The notes: a model not told the origin generated them from the sequence alone. 37,729 bases of DNA from an uncultured Polaribacter sp. (GCA_905480405.1 CAJQQH010000188.1:1-37729), one strand, 5' to 3'; positions 1 through 11,000 are shown, counted from the first letter of the stretch. Numbers and translations are program-made.

Positions 1-60
1 GAATTCGACCTTAAAGAAGGTAGAAAAGGTTTAAATGCAGTAGACGTTAGAGTAATCTAA
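1..60 (+). CDS. Cold-shock domain protein, 3' end only (truncated by window start)
   Basis: Frame 1 reads EFDLKEGRKGLNAVDVRVI* ending in TAA at 58-60; matches the C-terminus typical of Bacteroidota CspA-like proteins. Confidence 0.8.
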   Translation, partial: EFDLKEGRKGLNAVDVRVI

Positions 61-92
61 TTCTATTCTTAAATTTTTACAACATAAAAGAT

Positions 93-122
93 CGTCTAAA
101 TAATTTTAGACGGTTTTTTTTT
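93..122 (+). terminator. Rho-independent terminator of the cold-shock gene
   Basis: Stem CGTCTAAA / TTTTAGACG followed by a long T run. Confidence 0.8.
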
Positions 123-126
123 GCCT

Positions 127-134
127 TATTTTTG
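127..134 (+). promoter_or_regulatory. Candidate Bacteroidota -7 element (TATTTTTG) upstream of ctaA
   Basis: Matches TAnnTTTG about 20 nt before the ATG at 153; no clear -33 TTG identified. Confidence 0.4.
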
Positions 135-152
135 CAAAAACATTTATCAATA

Positions 153-1175
153 ATGAAAAGCAAGTTTCCGAAAATAGTACAAATTTCAATTATATCTGTC
201 TATTTAATTTTTTTAGCTGGCTCTGTAGTTAGAATGACAGGATCTGGAATGGGTTGTCCTGATTGGCCTAAATGTTTTGGTTATTACATTCCGCCAACTT
301 CTGAAGAACAAATTACATGGAAACCAAATACAGAATTTAAAAAAGGCTTTATTATTATTAAAGACGAAGTTTTATTTGTTGCAGACAAAGACATTAAAAC
401 CTTATCGTCTTTTAAAGCTACTAATTGGCTAAAATATACAAAACACGACTACGCTAAATTTAACAAATACCACACCTGGACAGAGTACATAAATAGGCTA
501 GCCTCTGTTTTATCTGGTTTTGTTTTCTTATTTCTTCTATACGGAGCTATCAAATTTTGGAAAACAGATAAACGAATACCCTACCTAGCTTTTGCGGCTT
601 TCTTTTTAATGATGGTTGAAGCTGCTATGGGAAAAATGGTTGTTGATACAAATTTAAAACCAGGAATGATTACCATTCATATGATTCTTGGCTTAGTTAT
701 TATAGCACTTTTACTTCAACTAAAATTTATAGTCTCTGTTGATAAAAAGAAATATAACTACAATACAATCTTTAATAAACTTTTAATTATTTCTGTAATT
801 TTTTCATTGATACAAATTGCTTTAGGTACTCAAGTAAGGCAATTTATAGACGAGCAAGTAAAACAATTGGGCTTCGAAAACAAAAACTACAGCTTAATGG
901 ATCCTAGTTTTAAGTTTTACTTTCATAGATCTTTTACCATTGCTATAGTACTTGTAAACTTCGGATTATTTTACATCAACCAAATTAAAAAATTAGGTTA
1001 TAAATTAGTCAATTGGATTGTATTCTTAATTTTTCTTGAAACATTAACTGGTATATTAATGTACTATGCAGAATTCCCCTTAGGAACACAAGCGATACAT
1101 TTATTAGCGGGAGCAATATTATTTGGATTACAATTTTACTTATGGATACAAAGCAGAAAAACAGTTAGCAGTTAG
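153..1175 (+). CDS. ctaA: Heme A synthase, COX15/CtaA family
   Basis: VRMTGSGMGCPDWPKCFGYYIPP motif, multiple TM helices, EYINRLASVLSG. The ORF track starts at TTG 132, but ATG at 153 (MKSKFPK) is more plausible because 132 overlaps a candidate -7 element. Confidence 0.92.
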   Translation: MKSKFPKIVQISIISVYLIFLAGSVVRMTGSGMGCPDWPKCFGYYIPPTSEEQITWKPNTEFKKGFIIIKDEVLFVADKDIKTLSSFKATNWLKYTKHDYAKFNKYHTWTEYINRLASVLSGFVFLFLLYGAIKFWKTDKRIPYLAFAAFFLMMVEAAMGKMVVDTNLKPGMITIHMILGLVIIALLLQLKFIVSVDKKKYNYNTIFNKLLIISVIFSLIQIALGTQVRQFIDEQVKQLGFENKNYSLMDPSFKFYFHRSFTIAIVLVNFGLFYINQIKKLGYKLVNWIVFLIFLETLTGILMYYAEFPLGTQAIHLLAGAILFGLQFYLWIQSRKTVSS

Positions 1176-1219
1176 CAGTTAGCAGTTAGCAGTTAGCAGT
1201 TAGCAGTTAGCAGTTAGCA
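1164..1219. repeat. Tandem heptamer repeat GTTAGCA x 8
   Basis: Eight perfect consecutive copies counted by eye; overlaps the ctaA C-terminus and stop codon. Confidence 0.97.
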
Positions 1220-1258
1220 AAAATAAATAATCTGTCACTTCAAGCCTTTGAATCTTAC

Positions 1259-1681
1259 TTATGGATGAGCGTTTACCCAAACTTCTCCATCAGAAAAGTA
1301 TTCTTTTTTCCAAATAGGAACCGTTTGCTTTAAAGTATCTATAGCAAACTCACAGGCTTCAAAAGCTGCTTTTCTATGCTTAGAAGATACTGTAATTATC
1401 ACAGGAACATCACGAATCTGCAGCATACCTTCTGCATGATGAATGGCAATTTTTTTAATATCAAATTTTTCTAAAGCCAAATTTGCAATTTTTTGCATTT
1501 CCTTAATCGCCATTGGTTTGTAGGTAGAAAAATCTAACTGCTTAACCTCTTTTCCTTGAGTATCATTTCTTACCGTACCTACAAATACAGAAATTCCGCC
1601 ACAAGAATCATCTTCTACAAAACTATAGCATTCTTGTAAGTTTAATTTTTCCGAAGTTATTTTAATAGAAGTTCTTTGCAT
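1259..1681 (-). CDS. moaE: Molybdopterin synthase catalytic subunit MoaE
   Basis: GGISVFVGTVRND, HHAEGMLQIRDVPVIITVSSKHRKAAFEACEFAIDTLKQTVPIWKKE motifs. Confidence 0.93.
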   Translation of the reverse strand: MQRTSIKITSEKLNLQECYSFVEDDSCGGISVFVGTVRNDTQGKEVKQLDFSTYKPMAIKEMQKIANLALEKFDIKKIAIHHAEGMLQIRDVPVIITVSSKHRKAAFEACEFAIDTLKQTVPIWKKEYFSDGEVWVNAHP

Positions 1682-1709
1682 ACATCAGCAAAAATAATAA
1701 TTCATAATG

Positions 1710-1717
1710 TATCTTTG
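1710..1717 (+). promoter_or_regulatory. Candidate Bacteroidota -7 element (TATCTTTG)
   Basis: TAnnTTTG consensus about 28 nt before the ATG of the downstream ORF. Confidence 0.45.
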
Positions 1718-1744
1718 CTATCAAATTTTTAATACTTCACAAAA

Positions 1745-2017
1745 ATGAAAAGTATCTTTAGAATTGTTAGTCTTTTAGAAGGAGTTTCTTACCTACTTTT
1801 ATTGTTTATTGCAACTCCTATTAAACATTTTCAGGGTGATGCTTCTTATGTAAAAATGTTAGGGATGCCTCATGGAATTCTTTTTATGCTCTATGTTGTT
1901 ATAGCAATTGTAATTAAAAAAGAAATGAATTGGGACAATAAAACATTAGCAATTGTTCTTGTTGCATCTATTTTACCTTTTGGTACTTTTTATATTGATA
2001 AAAAATATTTACGTTAA
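1745..2017 (+). CDS. DUF3817 family integral membrane protein
   Basis: 90 aa, hydrophobic, FRIVSLLEGVSYLLLLFIATPIK... typical of the family. Confidence 0.8.
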   Translation: MKSIFRIVSLLEGVSYLLLLFIATPIKHFQGDASYVKMLGMPHGILFMLYVVIAIVIKKEMNWDNKTLAIVLVASILPFGTFYIDKKYLR

Positions 2018-2062
2018 TTAACTTTAATCAAATAAAAAAAGAAGAATCCTATATTCTTACTT

Positions 2063-2305
2063 TTAACCACCACTAACTGGCGGAATAACAGCAACCACAT
2101 CACGCTCATTTAAAACAGTAGCATCAGTTGCGTATTCTTCATTAACAGCAATTGCATAAGAATCTATATTTTCTAATTGAGAATATACTTTTTTCAACAC
2201 CTCTTTAAAATCTTTAATTGATGTTTTTTCATTAATATCAATATCTAATTGTGAAGCCCCAATTAAATCTGTTGTAATCCCAAAAAAAAGTGTTTTTATT
2301 TTCAT
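2063..2305 (-). CDS. moaD: Molybdopterin synthase sulfur carrier subunit MoaD
   Basis: 80 aa ubiquitin-like protein ending in VIPPVSGG. Confidence 0.9.
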   Translation of the reverse strand: MKIKTLFFGITTDLIGASQLDIDINEKTSIKDFKEVLKKVYSQLENIDSYAIAVNEEYATDATVLNERDVVAVIPPVSGG

Positions 2306-2331
2306 CTTTTACAAATATAAAAAGTATTAAC

Positions 2332-4797
2332 CTAAAAACTCAACTTAAATAGAAATCCATCATTTTTAATTCCGGCATTAAAAGATTTTACATAATCTAC
2401 TCGTAGAAAACGCCATTTACCAAATCCAATATTATCTAATCCTATAGAATATTCAGTATATGGATTTTTATCAGCCATTAATAAAGTTTTTGCACCACCA
2501 ACTAAATGGAAATTCAATTTATTTACTAAAGGAATTTTACCTAAAATAGATCCTTTAAAATTATGTTCTACATGTGCTTCTGCATATTTATCATTGGTAT
2601 AAAACTTATAATAATCCATCAAACCAAAACTACTTAAAGCATTGCCAGTTCCATAATTTAATTGATTTCCATTAACTTGTAAATTATCCATAAAAGCAAT
2701 ATTCTTCTTTTCCAAAAACAAACCACCTCTTATATTATATGAAAATCTCCCATAATTTCCAGCATTAATATCTTGTCTTAAACTAGCTACAAACACATCA
2801 GAATTAAATTCAGAACTTGAAGCCCCAAAAGTTTTTCTGTACTGTACATTTAATGTTGGATATTTATCATTTCCTAGATTTTCTTTTCTATCTGGATAAG
2901 ACAAGTATTTTTGATTAAAAACAAAAGTAGCACCTACTTTTAATGTTGCAATTTTATGCTCAGTAAAAGCCGCGTTAACATAATCGCTAGTATTTAGAGG
3001 ATTATTAGACGTGTAAGGTTCGTTTTTACTTTGTCTTGCAAAAGAATAGTTACTAGTATTAAAAAGTGGTTTTCTATTCGCATATTCTAATGACGATGAA
3101 AAATAAATTCCGTTTTTAACTTCTTCAGAATAACCAACTTTTGCAAATTCTTTTTCATATAACTTCATATAATTCTCTCTACTAATCAAAGAGCGAACCA
3201 TGTTATCTAATTTTGATATTGGTTGTCTCTCGTTAAATTGAGCTGTTTTTACACCACCAGAAATAGACAATCTGGGTCTAGAAATGTTATTCCATTTTTT
3301 ATTAAAAAAGAAAGTTGGTCTTGCTTTTTTTTCTGAAAAGCCATAATTAACATTAACACCTGCATTCCACCACTTTCCTTTTTCATTTAAACTTTTAAAA
3401 TAACTAGCTCCTATAGATGTATTTAAACCTTGTACCGTATTAAAACCTAAGTCACTAAGTAAACCATTATAAGATAAAGACCATTTTTCGTAAGAATTTC
3501 TATACGTATATCCTGTAATAGGAGAAAGTAAGCTTAGTTTATTCTGTTTCTTATTTACAGAATCTAAATATTTTTTAGATTTACGCACAACTTTAATACT
3601 ATCTTTTACCACATAATCATTAACTTCTTCTTTTGTTAATGGAACTGGTCTTAAAGAACTCCAATAAGAAGAATCTTTTTCTGTTGCCTGTTTTGCAAAA
3701 GTTAATACCTCATTTGTAAATGTTGCTTCTGTAAATTTTGGTGTAAAATTATAATTAGAAAAAGCTGCAGAAAAACGGCCATCAAACTTAAAACCAAATG
3801 CATTTACTTTAAAATCTATACTCTGGTTAACTAAAACCCAAGCATCATTTTCTTCTGAATAACTATAATTCTGTTTCAACTTTAAAACATCTACCACAGG
3901 AATATTTACTTGCGCACCTGTAACAGAAACATCTGCTCCATACAAAGCCCAATCGTCTTCAACAATATATAAAGAACCGTTAAAAACTCGACCATTTTTA
4001 CGCTTTGGAATTAATTTTATTTTATTAATAAGCTTCTTGTTTTCGTCATAAAAAGTACCTTCTAATTTAAATTTGTAGTAACTAAAAGCATTTGAAGAAA
4101 TTGGCGAAACCAAATCGTTCCCAAACTCTACACTATTATCATAAAAATTGATATTTGCATCTTCTGCCCTATTAAAACTAATACCATTATCACGACCACT
4201 AACTTTAGAAGCAATAATATTTTCTTTAAACTTTTTTGGTTTTTTCTGAAATTTAATATCAGAAACTGTTTCAGAGAGGTAAATAATACCGCTTCTAGTA
4301 GAGTCTAAACCTCCACCAAAATCGCCCATAGTTTGACCTAAAAATTTTTCTGGCGCGTCTTTAATTCTATACAAACCTCTAGAATAAAAACTTGCAGTGT
4401 ATTGCGCAAATTTATCTGTATTCTTATCTTTATTAGCAATTACATTTCTAATAATTTCATTTGCAGGATTATCTTTTGTAGAAATAGAAATACCGCTTAA
4501 TTGTACACTTTCCTCCTCTAAAATTACATTTAATTCAAAAGGAAAAGAAGTAATATTTACTTCTTTTTTTACGGTTTTAAAGCCTAAAAACTGAAAAACA
4601 ATTATATATTTCCCTTTCTTTTTTAACGACAACACATAATCTCCATTATCATTAGAAGTTGTACCTGTAATTGTTTTATTTAGAAAAACCCCAACAAATG
4701 GAAGTGGGTTTTTATTCACGTCTGTAATCTTACCTTTTACTTGCGCAAAAAAAGTTGTCGAAACAAAAAGAAAAAGTAGAAAAGTAATTTTTTTCAT
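2332..4797 (-). CDS. Carboxypeptidase-regulatory-like domain plus DUF5686 outer-membrane protein
   Basis: Signal peptide, VKGKITDVNKNPLPFVGVFLNKTITGTTSNDNGDYVLS (CarboxypepD_reg-like), long beta-rich C-terminus ending in F. Confidence 0.82.
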   Translation of the reverse strand: MKKITFLLFLFVSTTFFAQVKGKITDVNKNPLPFVGVFLNKTITGTTSNDNGDYVLSLKKKGKYIIVFQFLGFKTVKKEVNITSFPFELNVILEEESVQLSGISISTKDNPANEIIRNVIANKDKNTDKFAQYTASFYSRGLYRIKDAPEKFLGQTMGDFGGGLDSTRSGIIYLSETVSDIKFQKKPKKFKENIIASKVSGRDNGISFNRAEDANINFYDNSVEFGNDLVSPISSNAFSYYKFKLEGTFYDENKKLINKIKLIPKRKNGRVFNGSLYIVEDDWALYGADVSVTGAQVNIPVVDVLKLKQNYSYSEENDAWVLVNQSIDFKVNAFGFKFDGRFSAAFSNYNFTPKFTEATFTNEVLTFAKQATEKDSSYWSSLRPVPLTKEEVNDYVVKDSIKVVRKSKKYLDSVNKKQNKLSLLSPITGYTYRNSYEKWSLSYNGLLSDLGFNTVQGLNTSIGASYFKSLNEKGKWWNAGVNVNYGFSEKKARPTFFFNKKWNNISRPRLSISGGVKTAQFNERQPISKLDNMVRSLISRENYMKLYEKEFAKVGYSEEVKNGIYFSSSLEYANRKPLFNTSNYSFARQSKNEPYTSNNPLNTSDYVNAAFTEHKIATLKVGATFVFNQKYLSYPDRKENLGNDKYPTLNVQYRKTFGASSSEFNSDVFVASLRQDINAGNYGRFSYNIRGGLFLEKKNIAFMDNLQVNGNQLNYGTGNALSSFGLMDYYKFYTNDKYAEAHVEHNFKGSILGKIPLVNKLNFHLVGGAKTLLMADKNPYTEYSIGLDNIGFGKWRFLRVDYVKSFNAGIKNDGFLFKLSF

Positions 4798-5095
4798 AGT
4801 TTGGTTTTAGTTGAAAATGTAAAGCTAAAGTTTATGTTACAATCAAATGTTTAATATTTGTTAAAGCAATTATAATTTGTTCTTAATTCTTAAGACGATA
4901 TAAAAAGATTAAAAGTTGCCTAATCAACTTATAAAAGTCAAAAATATTTATAATGTATCAAAAATAAAGCCATAAAACAGATTTTTATGTAATACTAACA
5001 ATTGATAAAAAATACATAAAAAAACTTTAATAACCATTAAAAAAATCAATTCGTAAAAGATTAGTAATCTTCGTTTTCTCTTTAACTGAAAAGCA

Positions 5096-5103
5096 TATAT
5101 TTG
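5096..5103 (+). promoter_or_regulatory. Candidate Bacteroidota -7 element (TATATTTG)
   Basis: TAnnTTTG match 28 nt upstream of the malic enzyme ATG. Confidence 0.4.
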
Positions 5104-5130
5104 TATGCTTAAACAAGCAAAAAATATTTT

Positions 5131-7407
5131 ATGAGCGATTCTAGAAAAAGACATGAAGCCCTTTTGTATCACGCAAAACCAAAACCTGGAAAAATTGAAG
5201 TTATACCTACAAAAAAGTATGCAACACAACACGATTTAGCACTTGCTTATTCTCCAGGAGTGGCAGAACCTTGTTTAGAAATCGCAAAAGATAAAAATAA
5301 CGCATATAAATATACAGCCAAAGGAAACTTAGTTGCTGTTATTTCTAATGGAACAGCTGTTTTAGGCTTAGGAGATATTGGACCTGAAGCCTCTAAACCA
5401 GTAATGGAAGGTAAAGGTTTGCTATTTAAAATATTTGCAGATATTGATGTCTTTGACATTGAAGTAGATGCTACAGATGTTGATAAATTTGTAGAAACTG
5501 TAAAAGCCATAGCTCCTACTTTTGGAGGTATTAATTTAGAAGATATTAAAGCGCCTGAAGCTTTTGAAATAGAAAGAAGACTAAAAGAAGAGTTAGATAT
5601 TCCTGTTATGCATGATGACCAACATGGAACTGCTATTATCTCTGCTGCAGCTTTAAAAAATGCTATTGAAATTACAAAGAAAGACATTTCTAAAGTAAGT
5701 ATTGTTGTAAATGGCGCAGGTGCAGCTGCAATTTCTTGTACTCGTTTGTATTTAAAATTAGGTGCAAAATTAGAAAATATTGTAATGTGTGATAGCAAAG
5801 GTGTTATCAGAAAAGATAGAGGTAATTTAACTTCTCAAAAAGCAGAATTTGCTACAGATAAGGATTTAAATACCCTTGATGAAGCTATGCAAGATTCTGA
5901 TGTTTTTATTGGCCTTTCTATGGGTAATGTAGTTACACCAGAAATGCTTTTATCTATGTCTAAAGATCCTATTGTATTTGCAATGGCGAATCCTACTCCA
6001 GAAATAGATTACGACTTAGCAATTGCTACTAGAGACGATATTATAATGGCTACAGGTAGATCTGACCATTCTAACCAAGTAAACAACGTACTAGGATTTC
6101 CTTTTATTTTTAGAGGAGCATTAGATGTTAGAGCAACTAAAATTAATGAAGAAATGAAATTAGCTGCTGTGCATGCATTAGCTGATTTAGCAAAAAGATC
6201 TGTACCAGAACAAGTAAATATTGTTTATGATGAAGTAAGCTTATCTTTTGGTAGAGAATATATTATTCCTAAACCTTTTGATCCAAGATTAATTTATGAA
6301 ATTCCACCAGCTATTGCAAAAGCAGCAATGGATTCTGGTGTTGCTCTAGAACCAATTACAGATTGGGAAAAGTATAGAGAAGAATTAATGGATAGATCTG
6401 GCTCTGGAAGCAAAGAAATAAGAATGATTCATAACCGTGCAAAAAGCAATAAAAAACGTATCGTTTTTGCCGAAGCAGACCATTTAGATGTATTAAAAGC
6501 AGCACAAAGAGTACATGATGAAGGACTTGGATTACCTATTTTATTAGGTAGAAAAGAGTTGATTATGGAATTAAAAGAGGAGATTGGTTTTACAGCTGAT
6601 GTACCAATTCTTGATCCAAAAACAGATGAAGAAAACCAACGTAGAAATCGTTTTGGAGATGCTTATTGGAAAAGTAGACAACGAAAAGGAAGAACATTAT
6701 CCGAAGCAAAAAAATTAATGCGAGAGCGTAATTATTTTGGCGCGATGATGGTAAACGAAAACGAGGCAGATGCTTTAATTACCGGTTACTCCAGACCTTA
6801 TCCAAGTGTATTAAAACCAATATTAGAACTAGTTAAAAAAGACAAAGGCATTACCAAAGTTGCTGCTTGTAATTTAATGTTAACAAAACAAGGTCCATTA
6901 TTTTTAGCTGATACAACGATTAATATAAATCCGTCGGCTAAAGATTTAGTAAAAATCACACAGATGACTTCTAATTTGGTGAAAATGTTTGGTATGAAGC
7001 CAAATGTTGCCATGTTATCTTTTTCTAACTTTGGATCTATCAGTACAGAAACTTCAAATAAGATTAAAGAAGCTGTTTCTTATATTCATCGTCATTTTCC
7101 TAATGCAGTAGTTGATGGAGAAATTCAAGCAGATTTTGCGTTAAACCCAGAAATGTTAGCAAAAGAATTTCCTTTTTCTAAATTAAATGGAAAAAAAGTA
7201 AATGTTTTAATTTTTCCTAATTTAGAATCTGCAAATATTACATACAAATTACTAAAACAAGTTAACAAAGCCGAATCTATTGGACCTGTTATACTTGGAT
7301 TAAGTAAAGCTGTACATGTTTTACAATTAGGCGCAAGTGTAGATGAAATGGTAAATATGGCCGCTTTAGCTTGCTTAGATGCTCAACAAAAGGAAAAGAA
7401 TAAATAA
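5131..7407 (+). CDS. maeB: NADP-dependent malic enzyme with C-terminal phosphotransacetylase-like domain
   Basis: YSPGVAEPCLEIAKD, MHDDQHGTAIISAAALKNA, NGAGAAAISC; C-terminal phosphate acetyl/butyryltransferase-like domain (KRIVFAEADHLDVLKAAQ...). Confidence 0.93.
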   Translation: MSDSRKRHEALLYHAKPKPGKIEVIPTKKYATQHDLALAYSPGVAEPCLEIAKDKNNAYKYTAKGNLVAVISNGTAVLGLGDIGPEASKPVMEGKGLLFKIFADIDVFDIEVDATDVDKFVETVKAIAPTFGGINLEDIKAPEAFEIERRLKEELDIPVMHDDQHGTAIISAAALKNAIEITKKDISKVSIVVNGAGAAAISCTRLYLKLGAKLENIVMCDSKGVIRKDRGNLTSQKAEFATDKDLNTLDEAMQDSDVFIGLSMGNVVTPEMLLSMSKDPIVFAMANPTPEIDYDLAIATRDDIIMATGRSDHSNQVNNVLGFPFIFRGALDVRATKINEEMKLAAVHALADLAKRSVPEQVNIVYDEVSLSFGREYIIPKPFDPRLIYEIPPAIAKAAMDSGVALEPITDWEKYREELMDRSGSGSKEIRMIHNRAKSNKKRIVFAEADHLDVLKAAQRVHDEGLGLPILLGRKELIMELKEEIGFTADVPILDPKTDEENQRRNRFGDAYWKSRQRKGRTLSEAKKLMRERNYFGAMMVNENEADALITGYSRPYPSVLKPILELVKKDKGITKVAACNLMLTKQGPLFLADTTININPSAKDLVKITQMTSNLVKMFGMKPNVAMLSFSNFGSISTETSNKIKEAVSYIHRHFPNAVVDGEIQADFALNPEMLAKEFPFSKLNGKKVNVLIFPNLESANITYKLLKQVNKAESIGPVILGLSKAVHVLQLGASVDEMVNMAALACLDAQQKEKNK

Positions 7408-7436
7408 TTTATTACATTAGAGCCCAGAAAAAAATT

Positions 7437-8018
7437 ATGATTACACAAGTTAGAGGAAGATTGGTAGAAAAAAGTCCAACAGAAGTTGTTGTAGATTGTA
7501 ATGGAGTTGGCTACCTATTACATATTTCTTTAAACACTTTCTCTAGCTTACCTGCAGATGAAAATGTAATTTTATATACACACCTATCTATTAGAGAAGA
7601 TGCTCACACACTTTTTGGTTTTATAAATAAAACAGAAAGAGAAGTTTTTAAATTATTGATATCTGTTTCTGGTGTAGGGCCAAGTATTGCAAGAACGATG
7701 TGTTCTTCTATGACATCAGAAGAAATACAAAATGCAATTGCTTCAGAAAACGTACCTTTAATACAATCTGTAAAAGGTATTGGAGCAAAAACAGCACAGA
7801 GAGTAATTGTAGATTTAAAAGATAAAATTTTAAAAACCTTTGATATTGATGAAGTTTCTATTGGTACAAGCAATACTAATAAAGATGAAGCGTTATCTGC
7901 TTTAGAAGTTTTAGGTTTTCAAAGAAAACAATCTGACAAAATTGTTAATGCTATTGTTAAAGAAAACAAAGATGCTTCTGTAGAGAAAATCATTAAATTA
8001 GCCTTAAAAAACCTATAA
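7437..8018 (+). CDS. ruvA: Holliday junction branch migration protein RuvA
   Basis: MITQVRGRLVEKSPTEVVVDCNGVGYLLHIS, HhH motifs SVSGVGPSIA and SVKGIGAKTAQRVIVDLKDK. Confidence 0.95.
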   Translation: MITQVRGRLVEKSPTEVVVDCNGVGYLLHISLNTFSSLPADENVILYTHLSIREDAHTLFGFINKTEREVFKLLISVSGVGPSIARTMCSSMTSEEIQNAIASENVPLIQSVKGIGAKTAQRVIVDLKDKILKTFDIDEVSIGTSNTNKDEALSALEVLGFQRKQSDKIVNAIVKENKDASVEKIIKLALKNL

Positions 8019-8022
8019 TCAA

Positions 8023-11000
8023 TTGATTAGATTATTAAAAAACATATTTTTATTAGTCCTTTTTACTTTTACAGTAAACTTATCTTCTTATGCACAAACT
8101 AATAAAAGCAAAGACACTTTAGGTGTAAAAAAAGACACAATAAAACTTAGATACAACTTTGATCATTCTCAAAAAGGCGGACTCTTTCTAGATGATTTAG
8201 CAAAAAAAGAAGTTATCTTCGATAAGGAGTTAAACATGTACGTTATCATTGAAAAAATTGGTAACTATTACACAAAGAACCCTATCTTTTTAACAGAAAA
8301 AATGTACCAACAATATCTTTTAAAAAGAGATATGACGGAATATTTTAAAGCGAAAGTAAGCGCTACAAATAGCAAGAAAAAAGGATCTCTAGCTGCACAA
8401 AAAGATTTATTACCTACTTACTACGTAAATTCAAAATTTTTCGAATCTATTTTTGGAGGAAACACCGTAAAGGTAACACCAACAGGAAGTCTAAACCTTA
8501 AACTTGGTTTCATTTATCAGAATACAGATAATCCTCAAATATCAGAAGAGAATAGAAGTAGTTTTACTTTTGATTTTGACCAACAAATTAACGCTAGTTT
8601 ACGTGCAAAAGTTGGTGAACGTTTAGAGTTTACTGCAAATTACGACACACAAGCAAGTTTCGATTTTCAAAACTTGGTAAAAATAGATTATACACCAACA
8701 GAAGACGATATTTTACAAGGTATTGAAGCTGGTAATGTAGAAATGCCTATTAAAAATTCTTTAATAAATGGAGCACAAAGTTTATTTGGTGTAAAGACAA
8801 AATTAAAGTTTGGTAACACAAACGTAACAGCTGTTTTCTCTCAACAAAATTCTGAAAGTAAAACAATTGTTGCAGAAGCAGGTGCAACTATACAATCTTT
8901 TGAGCTTAGAACAACAGACTATGACAATGATAGGCACTTTTTCTTATCTCAATTTTTTATAGATAATTATGCAAATTCTCTTAAAAACTATCCTTTAATT
9001 AGTAGTCAGGTAAATATAACAAGAATTGAAGTTTGGGTTACTAACAGAAACGCAAGTACAGAAGATTTTAGAAGTATTGTGGCATTTGCAGATATTGGAG
9101 AATCTAACAATACCAACTCAACATATAAAAATTTAGTTGATGATAACGGAACTGTAATAAATACAAACCCAGTTAGTATAAATACTAACGGACAAACATT
9201 AAACTTACCTCAAAACAACTCTAACAATATATATGACACAAATGTTTTAGCTGGTATTAGAGATGTTTCTACTGTAGACAATACTTTAAATGGTACTTTT
9301 CAAATGGAACAAGGAACAGATTATTCTATCCTTGAAAATGCAAGAAAATTAGATATAAATGAGTTCACATTAAATGCTCAATTGGGATATATTTCTTTAA
9401 ACAGAAGACTAAATGATGGTGAAGTTTTAGCGGTTTCATATGAATATACAGTTGCAGGATCTGTTAACGGAACTACAGAGAAATCTTTTAAAGTTGGAGA
9501 ATTTTCTAATGATGGTGTGCAGGCTCCAGAAAACTTAGCTGTAAAATTATTACGCTCAGAAATATTAAAAACAACTAGAGAAAACACAACTACAAACCAA
9601 GTTGAATCTTTTCCTACTTGGCGTTTAATGATGAAAAACGTTTATGCTTTAGGTGCTTACCCGTTAACTCAAGATGGTTTTCGTTTCGAAATTCAATATA
9701 GAGATGATCAAACAGGTATCTCTTCTAATGTTTTACAAAATGCTTTAACTGCAGATATCCCAAACACTCCTTTAATACAGGTACTAAATTTAGATCAATT
9801 AGACCAAAGTCAGTTTAGAAATGCAGATGGTTTCTTTGATTATGTAGAAGGAATTACTGTAAACTCTGAAAACGGATATGTTATTTTCCCAGATCCAGAA
9901 CCTTTTGGAAATGGTTTAGAAAAAAAACTAACCAACGTTGCAGATGAAACTTATCTTTTTAAAGATTTATATTTAAACACAAAAGTTAACATTCAAAATA
10001 ACTTTCAAGATAAAGACAAATTCTTTTTAAAAGGATATTTTAAATCAGAAAATTCTGGAGGAATCTCTATCGGAGCATTTAACGTTCCTAGAGGCTCTGT
10101 AAATGTAACTGCTGGTGGACGCCAATTAGTAGAAGGTGTAGATTATGTTGTAGACTATCAATTAGGAAAAGTGCAAATTATCGATCCAGGTTTACAAGCA
10201 TCTGGTACTCCAATAAACGTATCAACAGAAAACAATGCCGTATTTAATCAACAAAGAAAAACCTTTATGGGTATTGATGTTGAACATAAATTTTCTGATG
10301 AATTAGTAGTTGGAGCAACTATTTTAAATATTAATGAAAGACCAATTACACCCAAAGTTAATTTTGGAGCAGAACCTATAGATAATACCATGTTTGGTGT
10401 AAACATAGATTATGCTACAGAAGTACCTTACTTTACAAAACTAGCAAACAAACTACCTTTTGTAGACACAGATGTACCATCTAATCTATCTGTAAGAGCA
10501 GATATGGCTTATTTATTACCAGGAACACCAAGTGGAATAGATGTTGCAGGTGCAGCAACTTCTTATATAGATGATTTTGAAGCCTCTCAAATACCAATTA
10601 GCTTATTATCGCCTTTAGATTGGTATGAAGCAAGTACACCTCGTTATGAAATAAACGATAAGTTTAATGGAAAAAACAACGATTTAACTTATAATGATAA
10701 AAGAGGTAAGTTAGCTTGGTATAGTATAGATCAAATTTTTTACGGTATAGGTCAAACACCTGCTAGTATTGATGCAGAAGAATTATCTAGAGCAGAAACA
10801 AGACAAATAAATTACAGAGAGTTATTTCCTAATGTGCAATTAGATATAACACAAAACTCTTTGGTTAGAACCTTAGATTTAGCTTATTTCCCTGAGGAAA
10901 GAGGTTCGTATAACTTTAACCAAAATGCAAGTAATATTGATGGAACTGTAAAATTACCAGACCCTGAAACAAATTGGGGTGGAATTATGCGTCCATTAAC

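Noticed and set aside
4948-5232. 94-aa minus-strand ORF across the 5' end of the malic enzyme gene
   Set aside because: Low-complexity hydrophobic/aromatic composition expected from AT-rich sequence; overlaps a well-supported gene and its promoter.
5247-5798. 183-aa minus-strand ORF antisense to the malic enzyme
   Set aside because: No recognisable domain; lies fully opposite a strongly conserved coding region.
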